Positions 39,466-49,100 of a stretch of DNA of 64,000 bases are shown here, piece by piece. The number at the start of each line of letters is the position of its first letter. The first letter of the stretch is position 1. The stretch is from Stentor coeruleus (Eukaryota > Ciliophora > Heterotrichea > Heterotrichida > Stentoridae): positions 1-64,000 of the forward strand of contig MPUH01000248.1 in assembly GCA_001970955.1 (NCBI GenBank), given 5' to 3'. The notes under the pieces were generated by a model. That model ran no database searches. It worked only from the letters and a program-made list of their open reading frames with translations, and was not told where the DNA came from. The translations under genes and the position numbers were made by a program.

Positions 39466-41514
39466 CTAAGGCATATTATTGAATTCAGCTTCACCAAAGC
39501 TCTTATTAGATTCATGGCTATCTTCAAATCTAAGACTATTTTCTAATTCGTTTTCTGTTGATAATAAAGCTTCGGATACCCAAAATGATTTATGGGATCT
39601 TTTTAATTCGTCATTTTCAGTAGATATCTCGTAGTATTTTATAAAATCTTCATCGATTGCTCCATCATATAAAGTGTTTATTATATGCAAATATGGGACT
39701 TTTTTTAGTGATTTTGAATAATAATAAATCAATGCTTTAGCACAAGTTTCTTCACTTGAAGATGATATGATTTCGCTAACTTTTAATTCGTATATAAACT
39801 CATTCATTTGAATAAAACTTTGGTTACGAGTTTTCTCATTTAGCCTACATACAAGCATATCAGAACTATCAAAAAGTAACCCTTGAAATCTTCTAGCAAT
39901 ACCTTCAATCTCAGTTTTTCTCAACGAAGTCCACCCTTCAAATTTTTCTTCAAACATTGTAATAAACTCTTCCTTCTTAACAGAATTCCTGCCACGTAAA
40001 AAATACTCACATAATACTTCTATTTGAATAGGGTTTCCCAAATCATAGATTCCTTGAGAAAAAAACTCTTCAATATGATATTCTAAAATTTCATCATTTT
40101 TCAACGAAGACTCTAAAAATAATCTTAAATTTTTTAATGCATAATAAGTTGACTTCACTTTAAGGATTTCAAAAATATCATCAATATTAAAAACTTCATT
40201 TTGTTGTGTTTCAAGTGCTTCAAATATAACAGACGCTAATATTTGGTCATCATTTTCTCCATATTCTTGCATAAAAGCATCAATCTCTATATCAGTAATT
40301 TTTAAGCCATGATTATCAAAAGTTTTTATCAGGTTTTTTTTTGATATGATATCTTCTGTGCTTATAGATTTAATCCAAGTTTTTGAGTCTAAAGATTTGT
40401 TTATTAGATATGTTTTTATTTTTTGACAAAGGGCTTGGCTATGAAGGTTTATTGATTTGTTCGAGTTGGATTCATAATTATCTTGCAAAAGCGAATTCTC
40501 AATAATTTGATCTTTTTCTGTTATTAAAAGACGGAGATCTTCGATTTCTTGGTTTTTTTCTAAGAGGGAATTGTTTGTATTGTTTAAAGCTTGTTTTAGT
40601 TTTGAGTTTTCTTCTTTAAGCTCTTCAATTTCTTTTTCGGCTAGATTATCATTTTCCTTATCATTTAAACTTTTTTTTTCAGCATCAAAATCATCATCTT
40701 GCACTCTCTCAATGCAATTATCTTCATCATACTCACCTTTATCATTTTCTTTTCCTTCATGTTCTCTTGAAGAACTATTAAAAGTCCTCTTAGATTTTCC
40801 TTCGCTCTTTTGTAAGCTTTCCCCAAGTTCTCTAACTCTAGCACTAAGTTCTCCTATTTGCATATCTTTAACTTTATCATTTTCCCTTAAAAAATCAATT
40901 CCTTTTCTGAACTCTTCATTTTCCTGCTTGAGCTTTTCATATACTTCTCTTCCTCCTGGAGTTATACCTTTATCTGTTAATAACTCATCTATTATTCTTT
41001 TTAATCTTATGCATTCATTATTATATTGTAAGCATTCTCCTTCTAATTCTTGGAGTTTTGTATATTTAACATAGCGTTTCAAGTCATCGATTTCTTTGTT
41101 TTTTATTTTGATTTCAGTTTTAAGATCACGAATATTTTGTTTGAGACTTTCTAGTAAATGGGTTGGCTTTGAATTTGTGAACGTACTTGGATCTTGCAGT
41201 TTGAGCTGATCCGTATTTTTTTCTAATTGCAATATTCTTGTTTTAAGTTTGATGTTTTCATCGTTGATATAGTTGTACATCTGTTTTAAGTTTATATTTT
41301 CTTCATATAGTCTTTCTTTATCACTAGTTATTTTTTTAGGGCAAAGCTTTGATGAATATCTTGTATCAGATAAAATTGGGCCTGATCTTATTTTGTAAAG
41401 ATTTCCTGAATTGTTAGGCATTGGTTTCAAGTCAATAATATTTCCTTTACTAATTGGAAGATTTTGGAAGTTATTTGAAGTCCTTTGCATTATTGTCAAT
41501 AAAATATTACACAC
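39466..41514 (-). CDS. Coiled-coil protein with EF-hand-like C-terminal half
   Basis: The 682-residue frame starts at 41514, but the Met nine codons in (MQRTSNNFQ) is an equally good start. Residues about 65-345 form long coiled coils (NIRDLKTEIKIKNKEIDDLKR, KEIEELKEENSKLKQALNN). The C-terminal half has several helix-loop-helix units reminiscent of degenerate EF-hands (LIKTFDNHGLKITDIEIDAFM, FEALETQQNEVFNIDDIFEIL, RNSVKKEEFITMFEEKF) with no canonical Ca2+ loop. No family name can be given. Overall it resembles ciliate cytoskeletal scaffold proteins by layout only. Confidence 0.72.
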   Translation of the reverse strand: MCNILLTIMQRTSNNFQNLPISKGNIIDLKPMPNNSGNLYKIRSGPILSDTRYSSKLCPKKITSDKERLYEENINLKQMYNYINDENIKLKTRILQLEKNTDQLKLQDPSTFTNSKPTHLLESLKQNIRDLKTEIKIKNKEIDDLKRYVKYTKLQELEGECLQYNNECIRLKRIIDELLTDKGITPGGREVYEKLKQENEEFRKGIDFLRENDKVKDMQIGELSARVRELGESLQKSEGKSKRTFNSSSREHEGKENDKGEYDEDNCIERVQDDDFDAEKKSLNDKENDNLAEKEIEELKEENSKLKQALNNTNNSLLEKNQEIEDLRLLITEKDQIIENSLLQDNYESNSNKSINLHSQALCQKIKTYLINKSLDSKTWIKSISTEDIISKKNLIKTFDNHGLKITDIEIDAFMQEYGENDDQILASVIFEALETQQNEVFNIDDIFEILKVKSTYYALKNLRLFLESSLKNDEILEYHIEEFFSQGIYDLGNPIQIEVLCEYFLRGRNSVKKEEFITMFEEKFEGWTSLRKTEIEGIARRFQGLLFDSSDMLVCRLNEKTRNQSFIQMNEFIYELKVSEIISSSSEETCAKALIYYYSKSLKKVPYLHIINTLYDGAIDEDFIKYYEISTENDELKRSHKSFWVSEALLSTENELENSLRFEDSHESNKSFGEAEFNNMP

Positions 41515-41663
41515 TACACATAAAAAAACTAAATTTTATCATTAAAACTTGTAATATATCTTCTAAAGATCTTTAAATACATAAAAATAATTTCTTTGGC
41601 TTTCTTTAAAAAAATTAATTCAATCATAAGATTTTCATTTAATCAAAGTGTCAGATAAAAGAA

Positions 41664-42964
41664 ATGATTTTAAAATTTATTAAATATTTGCTTCGCTATA
41701 AACAAATGGCAAGCAAAATGCTAGCTTTGATATCAAGGCATATAACTTTTAGTTCTGTGCTGTCACCATTAAAGCTTCCAAGTAATTACTTGTTATGCTT
41801 TGAAGATATATGTATTCAGAGAGGATATTGTGTTCAATCTTATTGGGTTACTACTGAAGATGGTTATATTCTTCGTTTATTTAGACTAGGAAAGGGGACA
41901 TTTAGCCAAGGTCCTCCAGTGCTTTTAGTTCATGGTATGTCTCAAACTTCAACCAGTTTGATTATGTGCAAATCAGCAACACCACCTGCTTTTGCATTAG
42001 TTAATGAAAATTTTGATGTATGGCTTCTTAATACAAGAGGAAATTATTATAGTAGGATGCATACAAAGCTTAAGCCAGAAGATGAAAAATACTGGGAATG
42101 GACAGCTTATGATATTTCTATTAAAGATATTCCAACAACTATTGATTATATACTAGAATGCACTGGGTATAAAAAACTTAATTATTTGGGGAATTCACAA
42201 GGAGGCCATGTGCTTTTGAATTGTTTAGCCTTTAGACCAGAATATAATGATAAAATAAATCTTGCATCACTGCTATCTCCAGTGGGAGGAACACTAACAG
42301 TAATATCAAAACCTTTTTATAAACTAATTCACCCTTGGAATACAAGCTATTTACTTTCAAGAAAAATATATATGGTATCAGACTATTGCCCAAATGGAGA
42401 TTTTATAACAAAAATAGCATATAANTTATTTTGCATTAATCATTGTAAAAATTTCATGCAGACTATTGCCCAAATGGAGATTTTATAACAAAAATAGCAT
42501 ATAAATTCCCTAATTTTGCAGGGATGTTCAGCAAAGATAGCTATGATCCTTCCATAACAGGTGATTCTAATGAGCATCTTGGATACTACAGTCAGCATGG
42601 TTCCGGAGGGACTTCAGTTCTTAATTGCAAATACTTTTATCAATTATTTAAGAACAAAGATCCTCATCCTTTAGCTTATAATTATGGAAGTCCTGAAAAA
42701 AACATTGAAAAATATGGCTCTTCTGTACCACCTCGAGCCGATTATAGTAAAATCTCAGCTAAAATAGCTTTGTTTTATGGAAAATATGATAAAATTGTAT
42801 CGCCAAAAGACGGGGAAATACTATTTATGCAGATGAACAAAGGGAATGTTGTATTTAAGCAATTTGATTGCAATTTGGATCACGCTGGATTTATTGTTTC
42901 TAGTAACCAAGACCATATTATAAAGACTATTGAACTAATGAAAACTCATGAGATTTCAAAATAA
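41664..42964 (+). CDS. Acid-lipase-family alpha/beta hydrolase, interrupted by an assembly join
   Basis: The first part has the N-terminal motif of acid/gastric lipases (YWVTTEDGYILRLFRLG, then LLVHGMSQTS), the W-LLNTRGN-YYSR segment and the nucleophile elbow GNSQGGH near residue 178. The second part has the Asp loop YGKYDKIVSP and the His in DHAGFI. The two parts sit either side of the N at 42425, where a 46-bp block (42379-42424 and 42459-42504) occurs twice with 33 bases between. Counting the block once, without the N and the 33 bases, gives 406 residues in one frame, the usual family length. The enzyme hydrolyses acylglycerols or sterol esters; an initial hydrophobic stretch could target it to the endomembrane system. 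Confidence 0.85.
42379..42504. repeat. 46-bp direct repeat flanking a single N inside the lipase gene
   Basis: Copies at 42379-42424 and 42459-42504 bracket the N at 42425 plus 33 bases of other sequence. The pattern is the same as at the other N positions. Confidence 0.9.
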
Positions 42965-45664
42965 GTATTAAAAAGATAATAAAATTAGATTTCATATTAG
43001 AAGAAGGTTATTATGTTTAATTTTTAACATTTTTATTATCTTAATGGTAAAATGATATTCTATATAATTATTTGATATAAGCTTAAGTAGTTTTGCTTAT
43101 TTAATAGCCTAAATTATTTAAATTATATTTTTATAAGGCTTTATAGGAAATATTTTAGAGATCTAAATCTAGTGCTTAAAGTTAATTATGATAATGAATA
43201 CAGTTCTAATAAGCTTTGTGCATTTTGTAAAGGTTTGTTTGTATTGATTATTTAATATGAATGCATAACATTCAATACCATTTATTAGTACTAAATATCG
43301 ATATAAAGTATTAAGTACATTAAATAGCACTTGTAGCGATAACTAAAGCATTTATGAGTTTTATATCTTCAACAGAAGTCTTAAATATTTGCAAACTATT
43401 AGCTGATTTTTCAAATTAAACATTTTACGACTTTATTTCAATTCCTTTTATATGAAATCTCATAGCATTCTTCCTTAATTCTTTTTTCACTATTACTTCT
43501 TTTATATAGGATCTTATAATATTCTTCCTTAATTTATTTTATCGCTATTGCTTCCTTTTATAAGGAACATCATAATTCTTCCTTAGTTTTTTTTATTGTT
43601 ATTGCTTCCTTTTATATGGAATATCATATCATTCTTCCTTAATTTCTTTATCACTATTGCTTCCTTAACTATTCATAATAATCATTCTAATCTAAAGTTC
43701 TATTATTACTGCATAAGCCTTATCTTTTATAATTACCCCGAATCATCTTATATCTTGTCAACAAACAATAAATTCATCCTAAATTCTTATTTACTTTTAA
43801 AAAAAAAGTATACATTCAAGAGCCAAACTTAAGTTTTCTTCATATAAAAATTACAGTTGATAAAATGTATTAAAGAATTCTATTCCTATACAATTATATT
43901 CATTTAAACTAAATAAGAAATAAATCCACTGCCTCGATAGGCAAAAATTTTCCACCATTTTTACCAGTCAAAAAATATGCTTCCTAATATATGGGTCTAG
44001 AAGGTTATCGAATATTCAATCAACTACCTCGTTAAATAGTTTTGAACTATAAAAGCATCATAATTATTTTGTTTACAAATCCAGAATAATATATATTCTT
44101 TATAAAACTCTTAAAATTATAACAAAAAATACACAAATTGTAGTTATGAAGCGATTAAACATACGCTTGAAAATAGTAATCGCTATGGTGATTAATAAGT
44201 CTTTAAAACTTTCCCATGTGTTTGTATATATACAATTATGTTTATGATATATTAAAAATTATACCCAAATTGGCAAGTATGGATTCTAGAGACTATTATT
44301 ATAAATTTTCCAATGAGCTTCAAATTCCTCTAAGCATTGTGTTATATTAACGTCTAAGTAATTTTTTTAACCCAAAAATTTCTTATAACCGAAATAGACT
44401 AAGATATGAATATATAAGGGCTAAAAAGGATTCAAGTTTTGAAAATTTAGGAAAGTATATGTCTTATTAACCCCTTATACTTAGTTTTGGTGAAGAGACT
44501 AGTTTTTTAAATATTTAGGTATTTATGATTTTATGGTTATAAGGTAATGATTATTTTTGCAAGTCTTTTAAAGGGAAAATAATTTGATTGATATTGTAAC
44601 TTAAGCTAATCAGCTAAAGGTGCAAATAATTGAAATCAAATAAGTCAGTAATTTTTCAAAGTTTTTTGATTTTATTAAGATGCTTTATATCCTTTTGTAT
44701 CAAAATATGTATATAATTTTTTATATTATTACATATTTTTAAGCATCGTGATCGAATTAGCAGTAGAATTAAATTGCCACTTAAACAAATTAGGTAAGAA
44801 AGTCTAGCCTTTGAAGATTTTCTTAGAAATGATCTTCAGATGTTTTATCAATAAGATTTGATACTAAATATATTTTACTAACGCCTATGAAAGAAAATGC
44901 TATACGATTTTATAAACATAATAGATTAATCCTCACTCAAATACAAACTAATCTTTACATATAGATTCTTAAATGTTTTTTAGTATATATTAGTATATTA
45001 TATAAAAAAAAATCAAAGCATCCATATTTAAAGCCCTTCATCATTTTCACCTAGCTTATTTTATCTTTCAAGGATTTCAACTCTTTCATTATAAAAAAAT
45101 CTTATTTCCACTTCTTATTTATAGAATCTTTTTCTTACACAAATCACATAAAACTCAAAACTGTCTCCCTTTTTCATGTGCTATGAAAAAATGTTTTTGG
45201 TTTCTTGTATAATTTATAAATGGACCTAGGATAATCGATAAATTATTCCTAAAACATTCTCAATTAAAACTTTTTATTTTTCTACAAGAAAATTAATCAC
45301 AGTATTCTAGTCTGGCTGTGTTTTGATATACTTTTTTTTTACAACTTCCTGTATATTTTGTTATGCTATCGATTTTACAATTCTTAAATGTTCTGGAAGA
45401 TATTATTCGAGTAATAAATGGGAAAATTGTATTACCTTCTAACTAAATTATCTCAAATCTCAATCATCTCTCTAAGTATTTATAAAAAATTATGCCTAGT
45501 CATTCTAATAATTTTTCATAACTTTCTCTCTTCATTCTTTGCAACCATCCCTATTCAATCCACTTTTTCAGCAAGTATCTCCTTTCACTAATTTAAAACC
45601 CATCCTGTGCTTTCTAATATACACCATTATCCATTGATGGAAATTAAATTATCTAAATTATAAC
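42965..45664. other. Longest spacer (2.7 kb), with a small minisatellite
   Basis: No gene supported. It contains the four-copy repeat at 43441-43666; the rest is AT-rich with short open stretches only. Confidence 0.45.
43441..43666. repeat. Imperfect minisatellite, four copies of a 54-56 bp unit
   Basis: The core ATTCTTCCTTA recurs at 43467, 43521, 43575 and 43631, each followed after about 20 bases by CTATTGCTTCC-like sequence and CTTTTATA. Copies differ by point changes and small indels, so it is an ageing, genuine repeat. Confidence 0.8.
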
Positions 45665-46189
45665 TCAAACAGAAGACTTCATAGCTTTTGAGTATTTATT
45701 GCAAACTTGTAAATGCCTAGAAAGTGAGTACTTATTATAAACTGACTTTCCACAATAGGTGCATGACTGTCTTGAAGTGTGCATATGAACTTGTTGTCTG
45801 TGAATACGAGAAGCATAGACATTTCTAAATCTTTTGTAACAGATATTGCAACGATAAGGCCTTGATTTCGTGTGCTTTTTACCAAAGTGCTGCTTCATCC
45901 CTTTAAAGGTTAAGAATCTAATTGAACACATTGAGCATGAAATACGTCTTTCCTCAGTAACTTTATGAGTATGAAGATCTTGTTCTGATGAAAAAATTAT
46001 ATGGCAAGTGGTGCATATTGATCCATCATTGACACATGAAGTGGTTTTTAAGTCAATTGGTTTTGGTAATTGATAAGAGCTTTTTGGAAGTTCTGCTGTG
46101 ATATCCACCATTATCTGAATTTGGTTATTATAATAATCCCATAGGTAGTTTAGATAATTCATTATGCATTTTGTACTGGCTATATGCAA
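45665..46189 (-). CDS. C2H2 zinc-finger protein, four fingers
   Basis: The 174-residue protein carries four C2H2 units from about residue 58: CTTCHIIFSSEQDLHTH, CSMCSIRFLTFKGMKQHFGKKH, CNICYKRFRNVYASRIHRQQVH and CTYCGKSVYNKYSLSRHLQVC (the last with Cys as final ligand). Linkers are not the canonical TGEKP type. It is probably a nucleic-acid-binding factor in the nucleus. The first 55 residues have no recognisable domain. It lies in isolation between two long spacers. Confidence 0.82.
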   Translation of the reverse strand: MHIASTKCIMNYLNYLWDYYNNQIQIMVDITAELPKSSYQLPKPIDLKTTSCVNDGSICTTCHIIFSSEQDLHTHKVTEERRISCSMCSIRFLTFKGMKQHFGKKHTKSRPYRCNICYKRFRNVYASRIHRQQVHMHTSRQSCTYCGKSVYNKYSLSRHLQVCNKYSKAMKSSV

Positions 46190-47359
46190 ATTATCTTGGA
46201 AAAATGATTTAGAGCTAATATAATGGAAAAAAGGAAATCAAAAAATTAAATTTTTTTCCTATGCCTCTTGGGTGGATAATAAGGTGATTGATGATTTATT
46301 AATACGAAATTATAGTTTTGGGTAATTAGATAGGAAATAATTTACAGTTACAAGAGATCATAGGGTATTTGGAGAGTTTATTAAAGTAATCTTTAATATC
46401 TGTGATGAAATTTGACTTTAGGAGTTTGAGGTCTAGTGATTGAGACAGCAAAATTTTAATATACATTTAAGTATATGTCCATATAAAATTGTAAAATTTA
46501 TTTCAATATCCATTCTCAGAACTCACTGACAAGCTAGCATAAACACTTCAATTTTATAGAAAAAAACTCTCAATCATAAAAATTGTTATTCTTATGTATA
46601 TATAAAATAGTTTTATAATAGTCATCAAAAATATACTTCCCTCTTCACAACCTCTGACTATTTCATCTCACCATTTTCATCAAAAACAAGAAAATGATAA
46701 ATACCTCAAAGTAATATATCATATGAAACTTAAAGCCTATTTTATATCAATTAAATAAATCCTCATTAAACACTATATTTATTTTTCATAAATTTTCATA
46801 ACACTGGTAATATAAAATTTCACCTAACGAAGATTTGCTTACAATGATTGTAAACAAAGCTAATAATTTTGTTTTTTTCATATGTATTCTGCAACTTTTG
46901 AATACTTTTATGTTGATATATTAGAAAAATGAGATAAAACTTTAGATATCTACTATATCATTGGCTATAATCAATGCCATTACTTAATAGACTGGTTGAG
47001 TAATTGAATTAGCTTTTTGTTGTGGAAAAGTGTTATTTATTATGAAATAATTCAACTAGTCAATACTTTTAAGAATTTTGGTCTAGAAATCAACTGATTG
47101 AATATTAAGGTGTATGGGAGTAGTTGAAATATAAAATATTAAGATTTTATTGAAAACGTATTTATGGTAACAAAATTGAAAGTTGATTTTCTTCAGAATA
47201 AGAAATCTATTTCAGAAAAACATGGTTGATATCTTGTATGATTTCAAAAGTCGATATCTATACCAGGAGCACTTGAAAAGATAAGGAAAAATCCCTACAC
47301 AATGAGAAATAATCAAAAAAATAAAATTATAATCAAAACATTATTACTAAAATAAACAT
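46190..47359. other. AT-rich shared upstream region of two divergent genes
   Basis: 1.2 kb between the zinc-finger and COQ8 start codons; nothing recognised. Confidence 0.45.
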
Positions 47360-48787
47360 ATGACTGGACTTAGAAAATTCCTCCTACCATTGGGGTTCAA
47401 CACTAGGTACATTTATCATCCATATGAACAAATACAATCCGAAAACACCGAAAGCATTGAAACAATCCTAGTCTCAGATAGGCCAATGTTCAAAGGTGTT
47501 GAAAGATCAGTACCATCATCATCCTTATCTCGTATATACAACTTTGCCAAATTAGGTGGTTCAATAATGACCGGAGCTTTATATAGCAAAGTTTCTTCAG
47601 GTTTCAATAGTTCATGGAAAGAGTCTCTTCTATCAGAAGAAAACATAGAAAAATTGACTGAAGGGCTTTTAAAAATGCGAGGGGCAGCATTGAAACTAGG
47701 CCAATTCATTAGCTTCCAAGATAGTAAAAAACTCCCCCCAAGCTTAGTAAAAGCTATGGAAAGAACAAGAAGGGAAGCTTATATCATGCCAGCAGCACAA
47801 TTAGAAAGAGTTTTAAGGGAAGAATTAGGTGAAGACTGGGAAAAAAAGTTTGATGAGTTCGAAATGATGCCTTTTGCCGCAGCTTCTATAGGTCAAGTTC
47901 ATGTCGCCCGATATCAAGGAAAAAAGGTTGCTGTTAAAATCCAATATCCAGGTATTGAACAAAGCATAGATAGTGATTTAAACAACCTTTATAGGCTTTT
48001 TCAATGGACTAACATCCTTCCTCGTGGGCTTTTTGCTGATGCTCTAGTAGAAAACTCACGTGAAGATCTAGTAAATGAGTGTAATTATCTGTTAGAAGCT
48101 GAGAATCAAATAAGATTCGCTGAGCTTTTGAAAAATGATAAGAACTTTTTCGTCCCGAAAATATTTAAAGAAGTTAGTACAAAGCATGTTATGACAAGTG
48201 AGTTTCTTGAGTCTTTGATTTTTGAAGATATTTGTGCTAAAGTTAATCAGGAAACTAGGGATAAGATTGGAACTAGGATTATGAGACTGACTGTGAGGGA
48301 GATTTTTGAGTTCAAATTCATGCAGACTGATCCAAACCCAGCAAATTTCCAGTATGATATGAAGAATGATCAGGTTCAACTATTGGATTTTGGAGCTAGT
48401 AGAGGGTATTCTAATGAGTTCGTTATGAAATATAGACAAGCTGTTGATGCTGGGATTAGAAAAGATAGGGAAAAGGTATTGGAAATGATTAAAGTTCTAA
48501 GGTTTGTCATTGGAGATGAACATGAAGATTGCATTAGAGGACATGTAAATTCAATTTTAGCTGTTGGAGAACCTTTTAGTGCTCCTGGAATATATGATTT
48601 TGGGTCACAGTCTATAACTCCACAGGTTTATAAGCAACTACCAATGATGATGCAGCATAGGAAGGTTCCCCCACCCCCTGAGACTTATACGATACATAGG
48701 AAACTTTCTGGTGCATTTTTGTTATGCATGAAACTTAGAGCTAAGGTTCCAGCAAGAGCAATATATGAAGAGTTTATTGCATTTTAG
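47360..48787 (+). CDS. COQ8: COQ8/ADCK-type atypical kinase for ubiquinone synthesis
   Basis: The 475-residue protein carries the UbiB/ABC1 signature: the KxGQ helix (RGAALKLGQFISFQD), the Ala-rich loop replacing the glycine loop (FAAASIGQVH), the VAVKIQYPG lysine, the NECNYLLEAENQ helix, QTDPNPANF (catalytic Asp and Asn) and LDFGA. COQ8 is an atypical ATPase/kinase on the matrix face of the inner mitochondrial membrane that organises the coenzyme Q biosynthetic complex. The N-terminal 25 residues have basic and aromatic residues without acidic ones early on, compatible with a mitochondrial targeting peptide. Clear family member; no defect seen. Confidence 0.93.
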   Translation: MTGLRKFLLPLGFNTRYIYHPYEQIQSENTESIETILVSDRPMFKGVERSVPSSSLSRIYNFAKLGGSIMTGALYSKVSSGFNSSWKESLLSEENIEKLTEGLLKMRGAALKLGQFISFQDSKKLPPSLVKAMERTRREAYIMPAAQLERVLREELGEDWEKKFDEFEMMPFAAASIGQVHVARYQGKKVAVKIQYPGIEQSIDSDLNNLYRLFQWTNILPRGLFADALVENSREDLVNECNYLLEAENQIRFAELLKNDKNFFVPKIFKEVSTKHVMTSEFLESLIFEDICAKVNQETRDKIGTRIMRLTVREIFEFKFMQTDPNPANFQYDMKNDQVQLLDFGASRGYSNEFVMKYRQAVDAGIRKDREKVLEMIKVLRFVIGDEHEDCIRGHVNSILAVGEPFSAPGIYDFGSQSITPQVYKQLPMMMQHRKVPPPPETYTIHRKLSGAFLLCMKLRAKVPARAIYEEFIAF

Positions 48788-49100
48788 GCTAATAAATGGA
48801 TTTTCACAAGATATTAAAAAAATGGTATGGTAGTTTATTATACTAAAAATACATAAATCAGCACATAATTCAAAAGTGGATGATTTTTTAATAAATAAAG
48901 AATTTTAGCTTTTGTATATGATGAGGAAGTTATTATTATAGTAAAATGGAATATATATACTAATATAAAAATATAGTAAACCTTATTTCCCTGTTTAATC
49001 TCAAAAACTAACTTAAATTGCTACTTTTAAAGCCATAAAATTCCTCAAAAGTCACCTTATACAACTCATCCCTTATGTGTAATTAACTTAAAAAACTATT
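48788..49100. other. Short spacer between convergent genes
   Basis: AT-rich region between the COQ8 stop and the ARM/LamG stop; 3' UTRs and polyadenylation signals presumably lie here but cannot be pinned down. Confidence 0.4.

Noticed and set aside
40571-41074. 167-codon plus-strand frame rich in Ser, Phe and Leu
   Set aside because: Antisense shadow of the Glu/Lys-rich coiled coil of the minus-strand gene 39466-41514; its composition is exactly that expected from complementing GAA/AAA codons.
43596-43832. 78-codon plus-strand frame
   Set aside because: Partly made of the minisatellite at 43441-43666; no domain and low-complexity composition.
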